From assembly GCA_012519125.1 (NCBI GenBank), contig JAAYQY010000400.1:1-11740 (forward strand): a stretch of DNA of 11,740 nucleotides, written 5' to 3'. The stretch is from Spirochaetales bacterium (lineage in GTDB: Bacteria > Spirochaetota > Spirochaetia > Sphaerochaetales > Sphaerochaetaceae). Position numbers and translations under genes: made by a program. Position 1 is the stretch's first letter. Each line of letters begins with the position of its first letter. The notes under the pieces were generated by a model that did no database searches, had not been told where the DNA came from, and saw only the letters and a program-made list of their open reading frames with translations. Below, piece after piece: positions 1-6,190 of this stretch.

Positions 1-1
1 A

Positions 2-247
2 TTCGCTTGCCTGAGGCTCAGCAACAGTGACTTCCGTTCCTCTTTGGTATTGGCAGGGAACTTTGCCCGTGATGCCGATACTATCGGTGCAGTTGCTGGG
101 GCAATCCTGGGAGCCAAGTACGGCCTTTCTTCCATTCCTCCTCATTGGGTGGAGAAGGTACGCCGTCCTTCCGGCACCTGCCTGCAGTTCACCAAGGGTT
201 TGGATATCGTAACCATTGGGGAACAGTTGGCGGAATTGGTGCGCTGA
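2..247 (+). CDS. ADP-ribosylglycohydrolase family protein, C-terminal fragment
   Basis: The frame is open from the window edge to the TGA at 245-247 and gives about 81 residues, so only the C-terminal part is present. The stretch NFARDADTIGAVAGAILGAK matches the conserved C-terminal signature of ADP-ribosylglycohydrolases (DraG/ARH fold). There the DADT-x-G aspartates and threonine bind the metal pair used to hydrolyse ADP-ribose from proteins or small molecules. The following IPPHWVEKV resembles the usual 'IP..W...V' helix after that motif. The substrate cannot be read from this piece. The TTG at 44 is internal and is not a start, because the frame continues upstream with family-like residues. 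The next gene, a Fic protein, starts 103 bp downstream behind its own palindromic control region, so the two are probably not one transcript. Confidence 0.85.
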   Translation, partial: FACLRLSNSDFRSSLVLAGNFARDADTIGAVAGAILGAKYGLSSIPPHWVEKVRRPSGTCLQFTKGLDIVTIGEQLAELVR

Positions 248-257
248 TTTTCTTGGT

Positions 258-286
258 TGCGTAGAATAAGATATATATTCTACGCA
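258..286. promoter_or_regulatory. Palindrome 1 of a twin operator upstream of the Fic gene
   Basis: Perfect inverted repeat TGCGTAGAATA-N7-TATTCTACGCA, arms 258-268 and 276-286. An identical arm pair with the same 7-bp spacer lies at 303-331, and the two centres are 45 bp apart. The spacers differ (AGATATA here), which argues that the arms are selected and this is not a simple duplication. A role as a protein binding site is inferred. Confidence 0.75.
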
Positions 287-302
287 TAATTTGTCGTAAT
301 GA

Positions 303-331
303 TGCGTAGAATAGGTTGTCTATTCTACGCA
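303..331. promoter_or_regulatory. Palindrome 2 of a twin operator, overlapping the Fic promoter
   Basis: Perfect inverted repeat TGCGTAGAATA-N7-TATTCTACGCA, arms 303-313 and 321-331, with spacer GGTTGTC. It covers the predicted -35 box at 316-321 and half of the -35/-10 spacer, so a bound protein would block RNA polymerase. The natural candidate ligand is the winged-helix tail encoded at the end of the same Fic reading frame (autoregulation). That link is inference. Confidence 0.75.
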
Positions 332-344
332 GACAGCGTATCAT
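316..344 (+). promoter_or_regulatory. Predicted sigma70-like promoter of the Fic gene, leaderless
   Basis: TTGTCT at 316-321 and TATCAT at 339-344 are separated by exactly 17 bp. The expected transcription start, about 7 bp past the -10 box, falls on or next to the ATG at 351. No Shine-Dalgarno sequence is visible in the 20 bases before that ATG. Together this predicts a leaderless mRNA, unlike the other genes here, which mostly have AAGGAG-type sites. Confidence 0.55.
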
Positions 345-350
345 GCCACT

Positions 351-1274
351 ATGAGCAACTACATTTGGCAACTACCTGATTGGCCTCGATTCACCTATGA
401 TGCTCCTTCCTTGCTCACAGTCATCAGTGAAGTATCTCATGCTCAAGGAAAAGTGGAAGCATTGCTTTCCCAATTGGGCATAGTGGAAAGAAAGGAAATG
501 GAGGCCCAAATCCTTTCCGATGAAATCTATCATTCGCATGAAATTGAGGGAGAGGTCCTCGAGCAACGAAAGCTCTATTCATTTCTCTGTCGCAGGCTTC
601 AGGTTCCCAATGCTTCCATGCATCTCTCTGGTCCTCATATCGAAGGCGTGGTTGAGACGTTGCTGGATGCTTTGGGACATGGTCAAGTACCACTTACGCA
701 GGAACGGCTGTTTTCATGGCACAGAACTTTGTTTCCTAACAAGGTGAATGGTCCTTGGCATATCAATGCAGGAAGCTATAGGACTGAAAGCATTGCAGTG
801 GTTTCCGGTTCATATAAGAATCAGGAAATCCTGTTTGAAGCACCACCTGCTCAGCAGGTACCCCAACAGATGAATGAATTTTTCTCATGGGTAAATACGC
901 CAAGTGCTGTTCCCAATCCGATACGGAGCGCACTAGCTCATCTGTGGTTTCTCACCATCCATCCATTCGAGGATGGGAATGGAAGATTGGCCAGAACGAT
1001 TGGTGACTTTGTACTCAACCAGCAAGCCACCAGTACTGTTATTCTCTATAGCCTTGCCACCCAGCTGAAAAAACACCAGAAAGAGTATTATGAACAGCTG
1101 CATCAAGCACAAACAGGGAGTCTGGACTGTACAGATTGGATACGTTGGTATCTCGGACAAATACATGAAGCTCAGCAGCGAGTGATTGAGACCAGCTTGA
1201 AAACACTACAGGTCAAACAGCTGTTTGGTCGCTTTTCATTCAATGAGCGCCAAAGTGACATGTTAGGGCGTTGA
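351..1274 (+). CDS. Fic family protein (DUF4172-type N-terminus), truncated by an in-frame TGA
   Basis: The 307-residue product opens with MSNYIWQLPDWPRFTYD, the typical start of Fic proteins with a DUF4172 N-terminal domain, which supports the ATG at 351 despite the missing Shine-Dalgarno. Fic enzymes usually transfer AMP from ATP to a hydroxyl side chain of a target protein. The core motif HPFEDGNGR is complete at residues 204-212, with catalytic His204 and the Asp/Asn/Arg that hold ATP. Residues 62-67 (SHEIEG) match the class II inhibitory pattern [S/T]xxxE[G/N], whose glutamate blocks ATP binding, so the enzyme is probably self-inhibited. The frame stops at TGA 1272-1274, just after the linker FNERQSDMLGR. 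Members of this family normally continue for about 55 more residues as a winged helix, and that sequence is present in the same frame downstream. The product as read would be an intact catalytic domain without its DNA-binding-like tail. Target protein unknown. Confidence 0.9.
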   Translation: MSNYIWQLPDWPRFTYDAPSLLTVISEVSHAQGKVEALLSQLGIVERKEMEAQILSDEIYHSHEIEGEVLEQRKLYSFLCRRLQVPNASMHLSGPHIEGVVETLLDALGHGQVPLTQERLFSWHRTLFPNKVNGPWHINAGSYRTESIAVVSGSYKNQEILFEAPPAQQVPQQMNEFFSWVNTPSAVPNPIRSALAHLWFLTIHPFEDGNGRLARTIGDFVLNQQATSTVILYSLATQLKKHQKEYYEQLHQAQTGSLDCTDWIRWYLGQIHEAQQRVIETSLKTLQVKQLFGRFSFNERQSDMLGR

Positions 1275-1442
1275 ACCAACGATTTCTATGGAATTCTTAC
1301 CACCCAAAAATGGGCCAAGCTCATGCATTGCAGCCATGATACCGCCATGCGGGACATCAAGGATTTGATCAGCAAAGGGGTCCTCAAAAAATCTGAACGT
1401 GGCGGCAGAAGCACCAGCTATGAGTTGGTATGGGAGGATTGA
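1275..1442 (+). pseudogene. Detached C-terminal winged-helix segment of the Fic gene
   Basis: These 55 codons continue the Fic frame directly after the TGA at 1272-1274 and end at TGA 1440-1442. They read like the usual winged-helix tail of this Fic group: TQKWAKLMHCSHDTAMRDIK (helix-turn-helix), DLISKGVLKKSERGGRSTSY (recognition helix end and wing). No frameshift or second stop is present. One base change (TTA leucine to TGA) would explain the interruption, because relatives carry a leucine at that point of the linker. No Shine-Dalgarno is placed to start this piece separately; its first ATG, at the methionine of KLMHC, lies inside the domain. It is therefore expressed only by readthrough, or it is newly dead. 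Lack of further decay suggests a recent event, readthrough, or a sequencing error. Confidence 0.8.
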
Positions 1443-1451
1443 CTGAAGAAA

Positions 1452-1480
1452 AAACCTCCCTGCATTGATCAAGGAGGTTT
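1452..1480. terminator. Stem-loop terminator between convergent genes
   Basis: AAACCTCC (1452-1459) pairs perfectly with GGAGGTTT (1473-1480) around a 13-nt loop. On the minus strand the stem is followed by TTTCTTC, and on the plus strand by CTTTCTG, so it can serve the five-gene minus-strand operon and, less well, the Fic gene. It begins 9 nt after the stop of the minus-strand oxidoreductase. Confidence 0.75.
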
Positions 1481-1489
1481 CTTTCTGTC

Positions 1490-2557
1490 CTAGTAACGGA
1501 TCGGCTTGCCCTCTCGCTGGCTGCGGTACATGCCCTCGATGAGCTTGACCGTCTCCCTGCCTTCCTCTCCTGAGGAGGTGGGCTTCTTGCCTGTGAGAAT
1601 CGCTTGGGTGAAATCTTCCTGCTGGAGCTTGAAGAAGTAGGAGGTTGCATCGATGGTTGAGAAGAAGGCGGTATCTTCCTCTTTCCATCGGTTGAGGTTC
1701 TGCTCTTCCCCGGCGATGGTCCACAGGTCGTTCACCGGCGGTTCTGCGATACCGCTTCTTCCTGCGATGAACATCGCCCCTCCGTCGGTCTGCACTCCGG
1801 TCGAACAGGCAGAAGAGCCATGTACGTGGACCTTGGCGTAGATACCAGGCTTCTGGGAGTTGGAGACAAGAATCGAAGCAACAGCCCCGCTTGCAAACCT
1901 GATTGTTGCAACCGCAGTATCCTCCACCTCAATGTAGGGGTGGTTGACGTTGTCCCACTGGGCATACACCTCTTTCACTTCTCCCAGGAACCAGTGGAGC
2001 AGGTCGAGTTGGTGGGGAGCCTGGTTTATCAGCACACCACCACCTTCCTTATCCCAACTGCCTCGCCAAGGGTCACTCTTGTAGTACTCCTCATCGCGCC
2101 AGCCAAGCATGGTTACCTGTCCGATCATCGGCGTTCCCAATTTGCCCGAATCGATGGCGTCACGGATTCTCCTGCAGGCAGGGTACCAACGCCGCTGGCT
2201 GATCACGGCAAGGTGTTTCTTCTCTTGTTTTGCCGTTTCGATCATGGCATCGCACTCTTCGACGGTGAGCGCCATCGGCTTCTCCACCAGAACGTGGGCT
2301 CCTGCCTTGAAGGCAAGGATGGCATGCTCCTTGTGCAGCGGGTGGGGGGTGGTGATGATCACCGCATCCACGTTTGCTTGTTCAATCATCTCTTGCACAT
2401 CGGTGAAGGGGAGGATGTCCCACTGCTCGGCAAACGTTTTTGCTTTCTCTTTGTCTCTGCCCCAGACTGCGACCAAGGTGCTGTCCTTGGCGTCCTTCAG
2501 GGCTTTTGCGTGGAGCTGAGAAACTTTCCCATACCCCATCAATGCATATCGTACCAT
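1490..2557 (-). CDS. Gfo/Idh/MocA family NAD(P)-dependent oxidoreductase
   Basis: A 355-residue cytoplasmic oxidoreductase, a normal length for the family. The N-terminal Rossmann domain starts with YALMGYGKVSQLHA (GxG at residues 8-10). The hallmark EKP (92-94, in VLVEKPMALT) supplies the catalytic lysine. The C-terminal substrate domain carries GGGVLINQAPHQLDLLHW (172-189), whose His182 and Asp185 sit where the family places its active-site residues. The ATG at 2557 is chosen over an upstream in-frame start at 2638: GAAGGA lies just before it, the Rossmann strand begins at residue 3, and the longer version would overlap the preceding gene with sequence unlike the family. It is the last gene of the operon, 20 nt after the zinc dehydrogenase, and it probably oxidises or reduces a sugar, sugar acid or cyclitol in that pathway. 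The exact substrate cannot be read from sequence. Confidence 0.92.
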   Translation of the reverse strand: MVRYALMGYGKVSQLHAKALKDAKDSTLVAVWGRDKEKAKTFAEQWDILPFTDVQEMIEQANVDAVIITTPHPLHKEHAILAFKAGAHVLVEKPMALTVEECDAMIETAKQEKKHLAVISQRRWYPACRRIRDAIDSGKLGTPMIGQVTMLGWRDEEYYKSDPWRGSWDKEGGGVLINQAPHQLDLLHWFLGEVKEVYAQWDNVNHPYIEVEDTAVATIRFASGAVASILVSNSQKPGIYAKVHVHGSSACSTGVQTDGGAMFIAGRSGIAEPPVNDLWTIAGEEQNLNRWKEEDTAFFSTIDATSYFFKLQQEDFTQAILTGKKPTSSGEEGRETVKLIEGMYRSQREGKPIRY

Positions 2558-2577
2558 GTTTTCCTTCTTCTTCTTTA

Positions 2578-3612
2578 TTACGGGACCAGGACAACTTTCA
2601 AAAGGTTGTCTTCCCGGTTGTAGAGTTTCTTGAACCACAGCTCTCCCTCTTCAAGGCTCGCTACCTTACTGATAAGGTCGCTTACCACCAGGTGCTTGTC
2701 AGCCATCATTCTCAGAACAGTCGGATATTCTCCGTTGATGGCACACGAGCCCTGGACTTTGATCTGTCGGGTAACCACACTCTGCAGCGGAAGTTCGATG
2801 GTTGGGCGGATATTGCCCACCAACACCACCGTGCCACCCTTGCGGACCAGGCTGATTGCCGTATTGATTGGATCGGTTGCGCCTACCGCTTCATAGACAA
2901 GCCCAAGCATCTGGGAGTGGGTTGCCTGACTTACTTTTTCCTTGAGAAGGGGGTCTGTCGGGTCGAAGGCAAGGTCGGCACCTGATGCGAGAGCAGTCTT
3001 TCTTCTGCTCTCATCCATCTCAATGGCTATGATCTTACCGCTGGTTCTCGTCCTGAGCAGCTTGATCAGCAGAAGCCCGATCAAGCCCGATCCCACCACC
3101 GCCACATCCTCACCCAGCTTGGGGGAGGCGAGCGAGATGGCATGGGCTGCCACCCCGGCAGGCTCTGCCATTGCAGCCTGTACAAAATCCAAATCGTCGG
3201 GAAGGCGGAAGAGCACCCGCTCCTCAATGAGTGCGTACTCGGCAAAGATGCCATCCTGACGGTACTCTTCGCAGCTCACACCCAGGACGCGTCTGTTGTC
3301 GCACAGGTTGAACAGCCCCTCCCTGCAGTAGCTGCAGCTGCCGCAGTAGATGGTGGAGTCGAAGGTCACCCGGTCGCCTACCTTGAAATGTGTCACCATC
3401 GATCCCACTTCCTCAATGATGCCGCTTCCCTCATGGCCCATGATGATCGGTGGCCTGCGTCTGCCGGTGGAGCCGTCGAAACCGTGCACATCGCTGCCAC
3501 AGATGGAGGCAGCCTTGATGCGGACCAACACCTGGGTTGGGGAGGCAATGACAGGTTTGGGAACATCCTGCAGTTCGAGTTTCTTATATTCGGTCAGTAC
3601 CAATGCTTTCAT
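2578..3612 (-). CDS. Zinc-dependent medium-chain alcohol/polyol dehydrogenase
   Basis: A 344-residue medium-chain dehydrogenase of the sorbitol/threonine dehydrogenase type. Catalytic zinc ligands are Cys38 (ASICGSD), His60-Glu61 (GHEGSG) and probably Glu150 (AEPAGVA). Cys90, 93, 96 and 104 (CGSCSYC...NLC) form the structural zinc lobe. The coenzyme fold shows VVGSGLIG (172-179), with acidic Glu198 at the end of the second strand (IIAIEMD), which favours NAD over NADP. The start is fixed by AGAGGT upstream, inside the end of the kinase gene, whose stop is only 3 nt away, so translation of the two is probably coupled. In this operon it likely oxidises a secondary hydroxyl of a sugar acid or polyol (an idonate, sorbitol or galactitol dehydrogenase-like role). 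That assignment is inference. Confidence 0.92.
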   Translation of the reverse strand: MKALVLTEYKKLELQDVPKPVIASPTQVLVRIKAASICGSDVHGFDGSTGRRRPPIIMGHEGSGIIEEVGSMVTHFKVGDRVTFDSTIYCGSCSYCREGLFNLCDNRRVLGVSCEEYRQDGIFAEYALIEERVLFRLPDDLDFVQAAMAEPAGVAAHAISLASPKLGEDVAVVGSGLIGLLLIKLLRTRTSGKIIAIEMDESRRKTALASGADLAFDPTDPLLKEKVSQATHSQMLGLVYEAVGATDPINTAISLVRKGGTVVLVGNIRPTIELPLQSVVTRQIKVQGSCAINGEYPTVLRMMADKHLVVSDLISKVASLEEGELWFKKLYNREDNLLKVVLVP

Positions 3613-3615
3613 ATA

Positions 3616-4716
3616 TTACCTCTGAATGCGCGCACTGCCGCCTTGGGCAAGTGCTTCCACCTGGGCCAGGGTGGCCATGGTGGTATCTCCGGGATAGCTG
3701 GTAAGCAGGGCTCCGTGTGCCCAGCCCAGACGAAGGGCCTCTTCAGGACTTCTTCCGTCAAGCAAGCCATAGATCAGTCCACTGGCAAACCCGACACCAC
3801 CGCCAACCCGGTCGTAGATGTCCAAGTCACAGGTGGGTGCCTGATAACCCTTGCCATTGAGATAGAGGACAGCACTCCAGCGATGCCGGTTGGTCGACTT
3901 GACTTCACGCATCGTGGTTGCCACTGCTTTGATGGAGGGGAAGCGTTTTGAGACTGTCTCCATCATTGCATAGAAGGAGGAGGGGTCGAGCTTATCGGCC
4001 TTATGCACCTCAGGACCCTTGAGCCCCAGTCCCATCTGCAAATCCTCCTCGTTGCCGATCAAGACATCGACGTGTTCGACGATGGAGGAGAGCACCCGTT
4101 GGGCTTCTTCCTGGGGATTGGTTGAGGACGCTGCGATCGACTTCCAGAGCTTCTCACGGTAGTTGAGGTCGAAGGAGATGACGGCCCCTTGGCTCTTTGC
4201 CTTCTTCATCGCCTTGATGATCAGAGAAGGGATGGAGGGGGAAAGGGCGCTGAAGATGCCACCGCTGTGGAACCAACGAACCCCACCGTCAAAAATGGCA
4301 TCCCAGTCGAAACTTGCTTCGTCCAACAGGGCTGCCGCTTCGTTGCTGCGGTTGTAGAAGACCACCGGGGCTCTGAGCCCTTGTCCACGGTCACTGTATA
4401 CGTGGGCCATGTTCGGGCCCCTCACCCCATCGTGGGCAAACCGCTTGTAGAAGGCTTCTACCCCCATCCTGCGGACTTCAGACTCAATCTTTGCTCCGAT
4501 CGGGTAGTCGACCATCGCACTCGCAACCGCCGTTCTCTGGCCGAAGGCCCTGCTCAGGTTTGCAGAAACATTGAACTCACCCCCGCTGACATGCAGATCA
4601 AGCGAATGGGCATACTCAAAGGGAATGATGCCTGGGTCGAGACGGACAACAAGGGCTCCGAGGGAGAGAAAGTCGAGCTTGGCATCAGCTTTGTTCATGA
4701 CAGAAAGGTTGGACAT
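3616..4716 (-). CDS. PfkB-family sugar kinase, 2-keto-3-deoxygluconate kinase clade, catalytic Asp replaced
   Basis: The 366-residue product has the ribokinase fold: substrate motif GGEFNVSANLSRAFG (45-59), SFDLNYREKLW (181-191), IGNEEDL (220-226), and the C-terminal signature region 302-314. The MREVKSTNRHRWSAVLYLNG stretch (269-288) is typical of the 2-keto-3-deoxygluconate kinase branch, where sugar acids are phosphorylated by ATP. The usual second PfkB signature ends GxGD, whose aspartate is the catalytic base. Here it reads DRVGGGVGFASG, with Val308 (codon at 3793-3795, GTC) instead of Asp. One base change from GAC would cause this. The rest of the fold is well conserved, so the protein may be a weak enzyme, a recently damaged gene or a sensor. 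AAGGAG overlaps the gnd stop and fixes the ATG at 4716. The gene sits between gnd and the zinc dehydrogenase. Confidence 0.85.
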   Translation of the reverse strand: MSNLSVMNKADAKLDFLSLGALVVRLDPGIIPFEYAHSLDLHVSGGEFNVSANLSRAFGQRTAVASAMVDYPIGAKIESEVRRMGVEAFYKRFAHDGVRGPNMAHVYSDRGQGLRAPVVFYNRSNEAAALLDEASFDWDAIFDGGVRWFHSGGIFSALSPSIPSLIIKAMKKAKSQGAVISFDLNYREKLWKSIAASSTNPQEEAQRVLSSIVEHVDVLIGNEEDLQMGLGLKGPEVHKADKLDPSSFYAMMETVSKRFPSIKAVATTMREVKSTNRHRWSAVLYLNGKGYQAPTCDLDIYDRVGGGVGFASGLIYGLLDGRSPEEALRLGWAHGALLTSYPGDTTMATLAQVEALAQGGSARIQR

Positions 4717-4725
4717 GTTGACTCC

Positions 4726-6171
4726 TTAAATACTGTAGGTGGTGGAAGCGGTATCGCCGCCCCGTCCGGTCCAGTTGGTGTGGAAGAACTCACCGCGGTT
4801 TCGGTCCACCCGTTCATAGGTGTGGGCGCCAAAGTAGTCACGCTGAGCTTGCAGCAGGTTGGCTGGAAGGTTTTCGGTACGATAGCTGTCGAACCATGAG
4901 AGAGCTGCGCTGAGAGACGGAGTGGGGATACCGTTGAGTGCTGCCTGGGCTACCACTTCGCGTAGGCTCTGGTGGTTGGTCTGCAGTATCTTGGCAAAAT
5001 AGGGGTCGAGAATAAGGTTTTTCAACTCCCCGTTCGCCAGGAATGCTTGGCTGATCTTATCCAGGAATGCAGAGCGGATGATACACCCTCCTCTCCAAAG
5101 CAGCGCAATGGAAGCAAGGTTGAGGTCCCAACCGTTGCTCTCTCCTACGGTCTTGATGAGTGAGAAGCCCTGTGCATAGCTGATGATCTTCGCAACATAG
5201 AGTGCAGACCCAAGCGCTTGTACAAACGCCTTGGGGTCCGCAAGCGGCTTGATAGTCTGGGGCGGGAAGACTTTGCTGGCCTCAACGCGCTCCTGTTTCT
5301 GGCTGGAAACGCTGCGGGCAAAAACCGACTCTACGATCAGGGTGAGGGGCACCCCTGCGTGGAGGGCGCTGATGCCTGTCCACTTGCCGGTTCCTTTCTG
5401 GCCTGCGGTGTCGAGGATATTGTCCAGCAAGTACGATCCATCCTCTTCCTTGTAGGCGAGGATATCCTTGGTGATTTCGATGAGATAGGAGTCCAAATCT
5501 CCTTCATTCCACTGGGCAAACACCTGGTGCATCTCCTCGTTGCCGAGGCCAGCCAAGCGCCGCATCAGGTCGTATACCTCCCCGATGAGCTGCATGTCCC
5601 CGTACTCGATGCCGTTGTGCACCATCTTTACAAAGTGCCCGGCACCGCCCTTGCCGATCCAGTCGCAACAGGGAACGCCATCCACATGGGCGGAGATTCC
5701 CTGAAGCAGGGGTTTTACCTGCTCCCAAGCTGCTTCCGAACCACCGGGCATGATCGAGGGCCCCTTCAGGGCTCCCTCTTCGCCGCCGCTGACACCGGTT
5801 CCGATGTACAGAAGGCCCTTGCTTTCCACATAAGCCACCCGGCGCTCGCTGTCCTCGTAGTTGGAGTTGCCTCCATCGATGATGATGTCTCCCTTGTCCA
5901 AAAGAGGGAGCAGGGCTTCGATGGTATCATCAACGGCACTGCCTGCCTTGACCATCATCATCACCTTGCGTGGGCTCTGAAGCGTGTCGACCAGCTCCTT
6001 CAGGCTGTGGGTGCCGACAATCTGCTTACCCTTTGCCCTTCCGTTGACAAAGGCGTCCACCTTCTCGGTACTGCGGTTGTACACCGCCACACTGAATCCC
6101 TTGCTCTCAAGGTTGAGCACCAGGTTTTCTCCCATTACTGCGAGGCCGATCAGGCCGATTGTTGCTTTCAT
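4726..6171 (-). CDS. gnd: 6-phosphogluconate dehydrogenase, decarboxylating
   Basis: A 481-residue protein, the normal length of the long, dimeric form. It oxidatively decarboxylates 6-phosphogluconate to ribulose-5-phosphate and CO2 in the cytoplasm. Visible motifs are the nucleotide site GLIGLAVMGENL (6-17), YNRST (31-35, the NADP-type second strand), GGNSNYEDS (100-108), GVSGGEEGALKGPSIMPGG (126-144), the catalytic HFVKMVHNGIEYGDMQ (Lys182 and Glu189), KGTGKWT (259-265) and the C-terminal tail ending FFHTNWTGRGGDTAS. AGGAGT six bases before the ATG sets the start. It lies 19 nt after the regulator and 9 nt before the kinase. A gnd gene under a local RpiR regulator, rather than with zwf, suggests it serves gluconate or a related sugar acid entering through this operon. 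Whether it is the cell's only gnd is unknown. Confidence 0.97.
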   Translation of the reverse strand: MKATIGLIGLAVMGENLVLNLESKGFSVAVYNRSTEKVDAFVNGRAKGKQIVGTHSLKELVDTLQSPRKVMMMVKAGSAVDDTIEALLPLLDKGDIIIDGGNSNYEDSERRVAYVESKGLLYIGTGVSGGEEGALKGPSIMPGGSEAAWEQVKPLLQGISAHVDGVPCCDWIGKGGAGHFVKMVHNGIEYGDMQLIGEVYDLMRRLAGLGNEEMHQVFAQWNEGDLDSYLIEITKDILAYKEEDGSYLLDNILDTAGQKGTGKWTGISALHAGVPLTLIVESVFARSVSSQKQERVEASKVFPPQTIKPLADPKAFVQALGSALYVAKIISYAQGFSLIKTVGESNGWDLNLASIALLWRGGCIIRSAFLDKISQAFLANGELKNLILDPYFAKILQTNHQSLREVVAQAALNGIPTPSLSAALSWFDSYRTENLPANLLQAQRDYFGAHTYERVDRNRGEFFHTNWTGRGGDTASTTYSI

Positions 6172-6190
6172 AGCGTTACTCCTACTTATC

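Noticed and set aside
258..331. Possible mini CRISPR array
   Set aside because: The two repeated units are each a complete palindrome with only 16 bp between them, there are no further copies and no cas genes. Operator sites explain them better.
1272..1274. TGA read as an amino acid (recoding or selenocysteine)
   Set aside because: Other genes here end naturally at TGA (245-247, 1440-1442). No selenocysteine stem-loop is evident, and the site corresponds to a leucine in relatives.
1255..1300. Frameshift as the cause of Fic truncation
   Set aside because: The Fic domain and the winged-helix tail are in the same frame, so a single stop codon suffices and no shift is needed.
1820..2623. 267-residue frame on the plus strand
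   Set aside because: It is a shadow of the minus-strand oxidoreductase, which has clear Rossmann and EKP motifs.
2558..2638. Longer start for the Gfo/Idh/MocA oxidoreductase at 2638
   Set aside because: The extra 27 residues are basic and unlike the family, overlap the dehydrogenase gene, and lack the ribosome site seen before 2557.
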